The position numbers and the translations under genes are program-made. Below the pieces are notes generated by a model. The model did no database searches. It was not told the DNA's origin and worked only from the letters and a program-made list of their open reading frames with translations. 64,000 bases of DNA from Streptomyces sp. NBC_01241 (lineage in GTDB: Bacteria; Actinomycetota; Actinomycetes; Streptomycetales; Streptomycetaceae), in contig NZ_CP108494.1 of the NCBI RefSeq assembly GCF_041435435.1, positions 2,080,501-2,144,500 on the forward strand. The letters are read 5' to 3'. Positions 9,387-16,883 of the stretch are shown piece after piece. The first letter of the stretch is position 1. The number at the start of each line of letters is the position of its first letter.

Positions 9387-10820
9387 CTACTTCGCGCTGT
9401 CGCCCTCGCCGATGTGGTGGACCCGGACCAGATTCGTCGAGCCCGGGACTCCCGGCGGGGAGCCGGCCGTGATGATCACGACGTCACCCTTCTCGCAGCG
9501 GCCGATCTTCAGCAGCTCCTCGTCGACCTGGGCCACCATCGCGTCCGTCGATTCCACCTGCGGGCCGAGGAAGGTCTCGACGCCCCAGGTCAGGTTCAGC
9601 TGGGAGCGGGTGGCCGGGGCCGGGGTGAAGGCCAGGAGCGGGATGGGCGAGCGGTAGCGGGAGAGGCGCCTGACCGTGTCGCCGCTCTGGGTGAAGGCGA
9701 CCAGGAACTTGGCGCCCAGGAAGTCGCCCATCTCGGCTGCCGCGCGGGCCACCGCGCCGCCCTGGGTGCGGGGCTTATTTCGGTCGGTCAGGGGCGGGAG
9801 GCCCTTGGCGAGGATGTCCTCCTCGGCGGCCTCCACGATGCGGGACATCGTGCGGACCGTCTCGATGGGGTACTTGCCGACGCTGGTCTCGCCGGAGAGC
9901 ATCACCGCGTCCGTGCCGTCGATGACCGCGTTGGCGACGTCGGAGGCTTCGGCGCGGGTGGGGCGGGAGTTGTCGATCATCGAGTCGAGCATCTGGGTGG
10001 CGACGATGACCGGCTTGGCGTTGCGCCTGGCGAGTTTGATCGCGCGCTTCTGGACGATCGGCACTTGTTCCAGGGGCATTTCGACGCCGAGGTCGCCGCG
10101 GGCGACCATGATGCCGTCGAAGGCGGCGACGATGCCGTCGATGTTGTCGACGGCCTGGGGTTTCTCCACCTTGGCGATGACGGGGAGGCGGCGGCCCTCC
10201 TCGTCCATGATGCGGTGGACGTCCTCGATGTCGCGTCCGCTGCGTACGAAGGAGAGGGCGATGATGTCGGCGCCGGTGCGCAGGGCCCAGCGGAGGTCTT
10301 CGATGTCCTTTTCGGAGAGTGCGGGGACGGAGACGGCGACGCCGGGGAGGTTGAGGCCCTTGTGGTCGGAGACCATGCCGCCCTCGATGACGGTGGTGTG
10401 GACGCGGGGGCCGTCCACTTCGGTGACTTCGAGGGTGACGCGGCCGTCGTCGACGAGGATGCGTTCGCCTGTGGTGACGTCGGTGGCGAGGCCGTCGTAG
10501 GTGGTGCCGCAGGTGTGGCGGTCGCCTTCGATGGGTTCGACGGTGATGGTGAAGTTGTCGCCGCGTTCAAGGAGTACGGGGCCTTCGCGGAAGCGTCCGA
10601 GGCGGATCTTCGGGCCTTGAAGGTCGGCGAGGATGCCGACGCTGTGTCCGCTCTCGTCGGAGGCCTTGCGTACGTGGCGGTATCGCTCTTCGTGTTCGGC
10701 GTAGGTGCCGTGGCTGAGGTTGAGGCGGGCGATGTCCATTCCCGCGTCGACCAATGCCTTGATCTGGTCGTATGTGTCGGTGGCGGGTCCCAGGGTGCAA
10801 ACGATTTTTGCTCGGCGCAT
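9387..10820 (-). CDS. pyk: Pyruvate kinase
   Basis: A 477-residue enzyme of normal bacterial length converting phosphoenolpyruvate and ADP to pyruvate and ATP. It starts MRRAKIVCTLGPA. It contains the active-site segments DIARLNLSHG, IAKVEKP, MVARGDLGVEMP (metal and phosphate binding) and VATQMLDSM. The C-terminal allosteric domain includes FLVAFTQSGDTVRRLSRYRS. Glycolytic control point. The preceding gene upstream (SIMPL) is on the same strand with a 125-bp gap that includes AT-rich sequence suitable for a pyk promoter. Confidence 0.96.
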   Translation of the reverse strand: MRRAKIVCTLGPATDTYDQIKALVDAGMDIARLNLSHGTYAEHEERYRHVRKASDESGHSVGILADLQGPKIRLGRFREGPVLLERGDNFTITVEPIEGDRHTCGTTYDGLATDVTTGERILVDDGRVTLEVTEVDGPRVHTTVIEGGMVSDHKGLNLPGVAVSVPALSEKDIEDLRWALRTGADIIALSFVRSGRDIEDVHRIMDEEGRRLPVIAKVEKPQAVDNIDGIVAAFDGIMVARGDLGVEMPLEQVPIVQKRAIKLARRNAKPVIVATQMLDSMIDNSRPTRAEASDVANAVIDGTDAVMLSGETSVGKYPIETVRTMSRIVEAAEEDILAKGLPPLTDRNKPRTQGGAVARAAAEMGDFLGAKFLVAFTQSGDTVRRLSRYRSPIPLLAFTPAPATRSQLNLTWGVETFLGPQVESTDAMVAQVDEELLKIGRCEKGDVVIITAGSPPGVPGSTNLVRVHHIGEGDSAK

Positions 10821-10945
10821 GGTTCGAGCCTAGACCTTACCTACGGGTAGTTATTTGGCCGCACATGACTGCTCAACAACCTTTGGATGAAGGGTTATTG
10901 ACAAGTGTTGAATTGTGCGCCGGGGTGCTCGGATGAGCATTCTCT

Positions 10946-11650
10946 TTATAGTTTTGGCGGTGACATGGTGAAGCGGGCGTTCACCTGGGCGTAGACGGTC
11001 TGGCGTTGTGGTTCGAGGTCGAGGGCGGGGGCGGGTTCGGCTGCTGCTCCGCCGTAGGCGGCGCGGCTGCGTTGCCCGCCGGGCGCGGCGGGCATGGGGG
11101 TTGCGGTGATGGCGTTCTCTGCGCCGAGGTCGGCGAGTTCGACCAGGGTGGTGAGGTGGGCGCCGAGGGCGTCGGCGTATTCGCGGGCGCGTTGGACGGC
11201 TTCGTGTACGGCTTGGCGGCGGGCGTTCGCGTGGGCGGGTGAGTCGGGGCGCAGTGCCCACCAGGGGCCGTTGACGTGGGTCATGTCGAGGTCGGCGACG
11301 TGGGTGGTGAATTCGCCGAGCGCGGTGAAGTCGTTGAGGACGGCGGTGACGTGGACGCGGCCGTGGTAGGCGCGGATTTTTTCGTCGCGGCCGCGTTGGG
11401 TGAGTTCGGGGGTGATGGAGAATGCGCCGGTTTCGAGATTTTCGACCGCTTTTCCGTAGGAACGTGCTAGTTCGAGTACTTGTGTGTTGCGTCGGGTGAG
11501 GTCTTCGAGGGCGGCGCGGCGGTCTTTTCCGCGGGCGCTGACGGTGATGCCGATGTGGGCGGTTTCGGGGTCGACTTCGAGGCGGGCTTCGCCGCGGACG
11601 GCGACGCGGGGGTGGTCGGGGGTGCCGTAGGGCGGTGGGGTGTCGGTCAT
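10946..11650 (-). CDS. SIMPL-domain (DUF541) protein
   Basis: A 234-residue protein with the SIMPL/DUF541 pattern: VAVRGEARLEVDPETAHIGI at the N-terminus, a long helix-forming middle, HEAVQRAREYADALGAHL, and a final strand QTVYAQVNARFTM. I see no signal peptide, unlike many Gram-negative relatives, so it is probably cytoplasmic. Family function is not well defined; BP26 and similar members form channel-like oligomers. Confidence 0.8.
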   Translation of the reverse strand: MTDTPPPYGTPDHPRVAVRGEARLEVDPETAHIGITVSARGKDRRAALEDLTRRNTQVLELARSYGKAVENLETGAFSITPELTQRGRDEKIRAYHGRVHVTAVLNDFTALGEFTTHVADLDMTHVNGPWWALRPDSPAHANARRQAVHEAVQRAREYADALGAHLTTLVELADLGAENAITATPMPAAPGGQRSRAAYGGAAAEPAPALDLEPQRQTVYAQVNARFTMSPPKL

Positions 11651-11768
11651 GTGTTCACTGTCGCATTCGGGTAGGACAGCTGGTGGTCATCAGATCGAAA
11701 CCTGCGAGGGGTGTTGCCGGGTGTGGCTTCTGGGTCATTATCTACGCGCGTTGTGTGCTGCGAGCGCT

Positions 11769-11888
11769 GAGCTGTACGAGCACTGAGCCGTACCGGAACT
11801 GAGCTGTACGAGCGAGCACTGGGCTGTACGAGCGAGCACTGAGCTGTACCAGAACCGAGCTGTACCTGAACTGAGCTGTACGAGATCT
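11769..11888. repeat. Seven-unit 16/20-bp tandem repeat upstream of the 5'-nucleotidase
   Basis: Units begin GAGCTGTAC. They lie at 11769, 11785, 11801, 11821, 11841, 11857 and 11873; five are 16 bp and two (11801, 11821) carry an extra GAGC and are 20 bp. The last unit ends 17 bp before the ATG at 11906. It fills the promoter/leader space of the nucleotidase gene. Confidence 0.9.
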
Positions 11889-11905
11889 GAGATGTGGGAG
11901 ACGAA

Positions 11906-13717
11906 ATGCCGCTGAACCGTAGGACGTTCCTGGGCACATCGGCGGCTGCCGGTGCCGGTGTGGCGCTCGCGGGTGGCTCCGCCGTTCCCGCGGCCGCCCA
12001 GGGTGGTGGCGACGGGCATGGCCAGGGGCATCCGTCGAAGCGGTACTCGTTCACCGTGATGGGGACCACCGATCTGCACGGGAACGTCTTCAACTGGGAC
12101 TACTTCACCGATGCGGAGTTCGACGACAACGCTCACAACGACGTCGGTCTGGCCAAGATCTCGACCCTGGTGGACCAGGTGCGCCGGGAGAAGGGCCGTC
12201 ACAACACGCTGTTGATCGATGCGGGTGACACGATCCAGGGCACCCAGTTGTCGTACTACTACGCGAAGATCGATCCGATCACGGCGAAGCGTGGGCCGGT
12301 GCACCCGATGGCGCAGGCGATGAACGCGATCGGTTACGACGCGGCGGCGCTCGGCAACCACGAGTTCAATTACGGTATTCCGGTGCTGCGGAAGTTCGAG
12401 GAGCAGTGCGATTTCCCGCTGCTGGGTGCGAACGCGCTGGATGCGAAGACGTTGCAGCCGGCGTTCGCCCCGTACGTCATCAAGAAGCTGCGTACTCCGC
12501 AGGGTCGGGATGTGAGGGTGGCGATCCTGGGGCTGACCAACCCGGGCATCGCCATCTGGGACAAGGCGAACGTCAGCGGGAAGATGGTGTTCCCGGGGCT
12601 GGAGGAGCAGGCGGCGAAGTTCGTGCCGCGGCTGCGTTCCATGGGTGCGGATGTCGTGATCGTCTCGGCGCACTCGGGTACCAGTGGTACGTCGTCGTAC
12701 GGTGATCAGGTCCCTTATGTCGAGAATGCGGCGGGTCTGGTGGCCGAGCAGGTGCCGGGTATCGACGCGATTCTGGTCGGGCATGCGCATCTGGAGATCC
12801 CCGAGTACTTCGTGGAGAACAAGCAGACCGGCAAGAAGGTGGTGCTCTCGGAGCCGTTGAAGTGGGGGCAGCGGTTGACGCTGTTCGACTTCGATCTGGT
12901 GTGGGAGAAGGGTCGTTGGGTGGTGGAGAAGGCGGGTTCGCGGGTGTTGAACTCCAACACCGTGGATGAGGACCCGAAGATCACGGGGTTGCTCGTGGAC
13001 GAGCACAAGAAGGTCGTGGCGTACGTCAATCAGGTCATCGGTACGTCGACGGCGGCGATGACGACGGCGGAGGCGGCGTGGAAGGACGAGCCGATCATCG
13101 ATCTGATCAATGTCGTCCAGGCGGAGACGGTGCAGGCGGCGCTGGCGGGTGGGGCGTACGCGGCGCTTCCGGTGCTGTCGCAGGCGTCGTGTTTCTCGCG
13201 TACGGCGCGGATCCCGGCCGGGAAGGTGACGATCAAGGATGCGGCGGGGCTGTATCCGTTCGAGAACACCCTTGAGGCGCGGTTGCTGACCGGTGCGCAG
13301 ATCAAGGATTATCTGGAGTTCTCGGCCCGGTACTACGTGCAGACGGCGGCGGGTGCTCCGGTGGACACGGCGAAGCTGACGAATGCGGGCAACACGCCGG
13401 ACTACAACTATGACGCGGTGTCGGGTCTGACGTATGAGATCGACATCGCGAAGCCGAATGGTTCGCGGATCGTTGGTCTGGCGTTCGAGGGGAAGCCGAT
13501 CGATCCGGCGGCGCAGTTCGTGTTGGCGGTGAACAACTACCGGGCGAGTGGCGGTGGCAATTTCCCGCATGTGGCGGGTGCGAAGCAGTTGTGGGCGAAC
13601 TCGGAGGAGATCCGTAACACGATCATCGGCTGGGTGCAGGCGAAGGGTTCGGTGGATGGTGCGCAGTTCGCTTCGGTGGACTGGCGTCTGACGCGGGACG
13701 GTACGCCGGTGTTCTAG
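11906..13717 (+). CDS. Tat-exported 5'-nucleotidase / metallophosphoesterase
   Basis: A 603-residue protein. The N-terminus has a Tat signal (NRRTFLG followed by an Ala/Gly-rich hydrophobic stretch and AAA cleavage region). The catalytic metallophosphoesterase domain follows with MGTTDLHGNVFNWD, IDAGDTIQGTQ, ALGNHEFNYG and VGHAHLEIP, which carry the dinuclear metal ligands. The C-terminal 5'-nucleotidase domain has LYPFENTLEARLLTG and the substrate-ring segment NNYRASGGGNF. It should release phosphate from extracellular nucleotides. ATG 11906 is chosen over GTG 11894 because GGGAG lies 5 bases upstream of it. Confidence 0.93.
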   Translation: MPLNRRTFLGTSAAAGAGVALAGGSAVPAAAQGGGDGHGQGHPSKRYSFTVMGTTDLHGNVFNWDYFTDAEFDDNAHNDVGLAKISTLVDQVRREKGRHNTLLIDAGDTIQGTQLSYYYAKIDPITAKRGPVHPMAQAMNAIGYDAAALGNHEFNYGIPVLRKFEEQCDFPLLGANALDAKTLQPAFAPYVIKKLRTPQGRDVRVAILGLTNPGIAIWDKANVSGKMVFPGLEEQAAKFVPRLRSMGADVVIVSAHSGTSGTSSYGDQVPYVENAAGLVAEQVPGIDAILVGHAHLEIPEYFVENKQTGKKVVLSEPLKWGQRLTLFDFDLVWEKGRWVVEKAGSRVLNSNTVDEDPKITGLLVDEHKKVVAYVNQVIGTSTAAMTTAEAAWKDEPIIDLINVVQAETVQAALAGGAYAALPVLSQASCFSRTARIPAGKVTIKDAAGLYPFENTLEARLLTGAQIKDYLEFSARYYVQTAAGAPVDTAKLTNAGNTPDYNYDAVSGLTYEIDIAKPNGSRIVGLAFEGKPIDPAAQFVLAVNNYRASGGGNFPHVAGAKQLWANSEEIRNTIIGWVQAKGSVDGAQFASVDWRLTRDGTPVF

Positions 13718-13734
13718 GGGTTTGTTGTCGGGTG

Positions 13735-13770
13735 GGCGGCCGTCCTTTCCTTGTGGAGGGGGCGGCCGCC
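13735..13770. terminator. Hairpin between convergent nucleotidase and N-monooxygenase genes
   Basis: An 8-bp inverted repeat (GGCGGCCG at 13735-13742 with CGGCCGCC at 13763-13770) with a 20-base loop. Placement supports a terminator; the stem is modest. Confidence 0.5.
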
Positions 13771-13792
13771 TGTTGTCTGTGTGCGGGGGGGG

Positions 13793-15211
13793 TCAGTTGC
13801 CGTGAGTGAGGGGGATGAGGTCGGGGTTCTGGGTGGGGACGTTGGGGGTTTGGGGGGTGAGGCCGAAGGTGGTGAAGGCGGTGCGTGCGGGGAGGGGGTA
13901 GGGGTTGGTGCCGGTGAGGTCGTTGAGGATGGTGGCGCTGCGCCAGGCGGCGAGTCCGAGGTCGGGGGCGCCGACGCCGTGGGTGTGGCGTTCGGCGTTC
14001 TGTACGTAGACGTGGCCGGTGACGGTGGGGTCGAGGATGAGGCGGAACCGGTCGTCGATGCGGGGGCGTTCGGAGGTGTCGCGGCGGATGTGGGGGTCGA
14101 GGCCGGTGAGGATGCGGTCGAGGGAGCGTTCGCGGTAGCCGGTGGCGAGGATGACGGCGTCGGTGGTGAGGCTGGAGCGGGTGTTCTGCTGGGTGTGTTC
14201 GAGGTGGAGTTCGACGCGGGCGTTGGCGAGGCGTCCTGCGGTGCGTACCCGGACGCCGGGGGTGAGGGTGGTGTCTGGCCAGCCGCCGTGGAGGGTGCGG
14301 CGGTAGAGCTCGTCGTGGATGGCGGCGATGGTGTCGGCGTCGATGCCTTTGTGGAGTTGCCATTGGTGGGGGACGAGTTCGTCGCGTACGGATTCGGGGA
14401 GGGCGTGGAAGTAGCGGCTGTAGTCGGGGGTGAAGTGTTCGAGGCCGAGTTTGGAGTACTCCATGGGGGCGAAGGCCTGGGTGCGGGCGAGCCAGTGGAG
14501 TTTTTCGCGGCCGGTGGGGCGGGCGCGTAGGAGGTCGAGGAAGATTTCGGCGCCGGACTGTCCTGAGCCGATGACGGTGATGTGTTCGGCGGTGAGGAGT
14601 TTTTCGCGGTGGTGGAGGTAGTCGGCGGAGTGGATGACGGGGACGGATTCGGCTTCGGCGAGGGGTTTGAGGGGTTCGGGGATGTGGGGTTCGGTGCCGA
14701 TTCCGAGGGCGATGTGGCGGGTGTGGGCGCGGCCGAGTGCTTCGGCTTCGCCGTGGGTGTCGAGTTGGGTGAAGTCGACTTCGAAGAGGTCTCGTTCGTT
14801 GTTCCAGCGGACGGCGTCGACCTGGTGGCTGAAGTGGAGGCCGGGGAGTTGGTCGCTGACCCAGCGGCAGTAGGCGTCGTATTCGGCGCGTTGGATGTGG
14901 AAGCGTTCGGCGAAGTAGAAGGGGAAGAGGCGGTCGCGGGTGCGCAGGTAGTTGAGGAAGGTCCAGGGGCTTGCGGGGTCGGCGAGGGTGACGAGGTCGG
15001 CGAGGAAGGGGACTTGGAGGCTGGCTCCGTCGATGAGGAGGCCGGGGTGCCAGTGGAAGGCGGGTCGTTGTTCGTAGAAGGTGGCGGTGAGTGGGTGGGG
15101 GTTGCCGGGGATACCGTGGGCGAGGGCGGCGAGGGAGAGGTTGAAGGGGCCGATGCCGATGCCGACGAGGTCGTGTGGCTGGTTGGTTTCGGGGGTGGGT
15201 TGGTCGGTCAT
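13793..15211 (-). CDS. L-lysine/L-ornithine N-monooxygenase (siderophore type)
   Basis: A 472-residue flavoprotein of the IucD/PvdA/DesB class that N-hydroxylates lysine, ornithine or a diamine such as cadaverine. FAD site VGIGIGPFNLSLAALA (about 16-31), the substrate segment FHWHPGLLIDGASLQVPFLA, NADPH site ITVIGSGQSGAEIFLDL and the ATGYRER motif near the end are all intact. Its ATG overlaps the stop of the PLP decarboxylase upstream (ATGA). The pair resembles DesA-DesB, but no acyltransferase or NIS synthetase gene follows. Confidence 0.9.
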   Translation of the reverse strand: MTDQPTPETNQPHDLVGIGIGPFNLSLAALAHGIPGNPHPLTATFYEQRPAFHWHPGLLIDGASLQVPFLADLVTLADPASPWTFLNYLRTRDRLFPFYFAERFHIQRAEYDAYCRWVSDQLPGLHFSHQVDAVRWNNERDLFEVDFTQLDTHGEAEALGRAHTRHIALGIGTEPHIPEPLKPLAEAESVPVIHSADYLHHREKLLTAEHITVIGSGQSGAEIFLDLLRARPTGREKLHWLARTQAFAPMEYSKLGLEHFTPDYSRYFHALPESVRDELVPHQWQLHKGIDADTIAAIHDELYRRTLHGGWPDTTLTPGVRVRTAGRLANARVELHLEHTQQNTRSSLTTDAVILATGYRERSLDRILTGLDPHIRRDTSERPRIDDRFRLILDPTVTGHVYVQNAERHTHGVGAPDLGLAAWRSATILNDLTGTNPYPLPARTAFTTFGLTPQTPNVPTQNPDLIPLTHGN

Positions 15212-16614
15212 CGGGTGGTGTTGCCTTCCGCGAGGTCGGTGGTGAGTTGGGTGACGAGGGCGAGGAGTGTGCGGAGGTCGTCGGGGGTGGTGTGGGGGTT
15301 GAGGAGGGTGGCTTTGAGCCAGAGGCGGTCGTCGGTGTGGGCGCGGCCGAGTACGGCGTGGCCGCGGGTGAGGAGGGTGCGGCGGATGGTGGCGACGGTG
15401 TGGTCGTCGGCGTCGGTGGGGCGGAAGAGGACGGTGCTGATGGTGGGACGGTCATAGAGGTCGAGGGTGGGGGTGTGGGCGATGAGGTCGGCGAGGTGGT
15501 GGGCGGTGGCGATGGTGCGGTCGATGAGGTCGGCGAGTCCGGTGCGGCCGAGGGCTTTGAGGGTGACGGCGATCTTGAGGGCGTCGGGGCGTCGGGTGGT
15601 GCGCAGGGAGCGGCCGAGGAGGTCGGGGAGGCCGGCTTCGGTGTCGTCGTCGGCGTTGAGGTAGGAGGCGCGGTGGTGGAGTGCGTGGAGGTGGGTGCGG
15701 TGGGGGACGGCGAGGATGCCGGCGGAGGCGGGTTGCCAGCCGAGTTTGTGGAGGTCGAGGGTGACGCTGTGGGCGCGGTCGAGGCCGTGGACCTTGCCTC
15801 GGTGGGTGGGGCTGAAGAGGAGGGGTCCGCCGTAGGCGGCGTCGATGTGGAGTTCGGCGCCGTGGGTGGTGCAGAGGTCGGCGATGTCGGCGAGGGGGTC
15901 GATCTGGCCGGTGTCGGTGGTGCCTGCGGTGGCGGTTACGAAGAGGGCACGGTGGGGGCTGTGGAGCCGGGTGAGGGCTTCGTCGAGTGCGGTGAGGTCC
16001 ATGACGCCGGTGGGGGCGGGGATGACGACGGGGGTGGGGAGGCCGAGGAGCCAGGCGGCGCGGCTGATGCTGTGGTGGGCGTTGGCGGCGCAGATGGTTT
16101 GTACGGGGCCGTTGCGTTCGCGGGCGAGGAGCAGGGCGAGTTGGTTGGCTTCGGTGCCGCCGGTGGTGACGAGTGCGTCGGGTGAGGGGTGGTGGGGGTA
16201 GATCTCGGTGGCGAGTGCGGTGGTGATGTCGGCTTCGAGGGTGGAGGCGGCGGGGGCCTGGTCCCAGGAGTCCATGGAGGGGTTGAGGGCGGAGGCGGCG
16301 AGGTCGGCGGCGGTGGCGAGGGCGAGGGGTGGGGTGTGGAGGTGGGCGGCGCAGAGTGGGTGTGCGGGGTCTGCGGCGCCTTCGGCGAGGGCGGTGACGA
16401 GGGTGCGCAGGGCGTCGTGGGGGTCGGTGCCGTGGTCGGGGATGACGGGGTGGGTGGTGGTGCGTGTGCGGGGGGTGACGGCGTCGGGTCCGCCTGCGGG
16501 GAGGGGGCCGTCGCGTCTTTGGGCGCCGTCGTGGAGTGCGGTGAGGACGGTGTCGATGAGGGGGCGTAGGGCGGCGGGGCCGTTGGTGGAGCCGGCGAGG
16601 GGTGGGGTGGGCAT
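15208..16614 (-). CDS. PLP-dependent group II decarboxylase (DesA / diaminobutyrate-decarboxylase-like)
   Basis: A 468-residue pyridoxal-phosphate enzyme. Fold-type-I features: ALNPSMDSWDQAP, LVTTGGTEANQLALLLARER (phosphate-binding turn), HIDAAYGGPLLFS with the cofactor-ring Asp, and the Schiff-base Lys in LDLHKLGWQPASAGI. It probably decarboxylates lysine, ornithine or diaminobutyrate to a diamine, which the coupled monooxygenase would hydroxylate. ATG 16614 has AAGG about 8 bases upstream; the frame stays open far upstream only as an artefact. No iron-repressor box was recognised before it. Confidence 0.88.
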   Translation of the reverse strand: MPTPPLAGSTNGPAALRPLIDTVLTALHDGAQRRDGPLPAGGPDAVTPRTRTTTHPVIPDHGTDPHDALRTLVTALAEGAADPAHPLCAAHLHTPPLALATAADLAASALNPSMDSWDQAPAASTLEADITTALATEIYPHHPSPDALVTTGGTEANQLALLLARERNGPVQTICAANAHHSISRAAWLLGLPTPVVIPAPTGVMDLTALDEALTRLHSPHRALFVTATAGTTDTGQIDPLADIADLCTTHGAELHIDAAYGGPLLFSPTHRGKVHGLDRAHSVTLDLHKLGWQPASAGILAVPHRTHLHALHHRASYLNADDDTEAGLPDLLGRSLRTTRRPDALKIAVTLKALGRTGLADLIDRTIATAHHLADLIAHTPTLDLYDRPTISTVLFRPTDADDHTVATIRRTLLTRGHAVLGRAHTDDRLWLKATLLNPHTTPDDLRTLLALVTQLTTDLAEGNTTR

Positions 16615-16772
16615 GGTGGTGGGCCTTCGGGTGGGTGTGGGTGGGCATGGGTGGACGTGCCAGTTTGTCCGGGTTTTCGGGGGCGCGGCCGGAGAGCTCG
16701 GTGATCTGAACTCGAAAGGGGGATGTGGGAGGGGTGGGGGGCTGTATTCGGGGGTTCTGGTGGTATGGGTGT

Positions 16773-16800
16773 GGCGCCGGATATGGGTGTGCCCGGCGCC
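16773..16800 (-). terminator. Hairpin downstream of pepN
   Basis: Perfect 8-bp stem (GGCGCCGG at 16773-16780 with CCGGCGCC at 16793-16800), 12-base loop, about 85 bp past the pepN stop and before the decarboxylase gene. The rest of 16615-16883 is G-rich and shows nothing else. Confidence 0.5.
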
Positions 16801-16883
16801 TCCCTGTGTGGTGGGGGTGGCGTCGGGCACGGGTGGTGCGGACTTTGCTTCGGGGCCCGTACGGGTGGTGCGGGCCGTGTGGG

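Noticed and set aside
8400..9400. Integrated element at the tRNA
   Set aside because: No integrase, no repeated tRNA end and no plasmid or phage genes; only a LAGLIDADG-like gene.
11769..11888. CRISPR array
   Set aside because: Units are 16/20 bp with no unique spacers, and there are no cas genes.
16615..16883. Iron-repressor (DmdR-type) box before the decarboxylase
   Set aside because: No TTAGGTTAGGC-like palindrome found.
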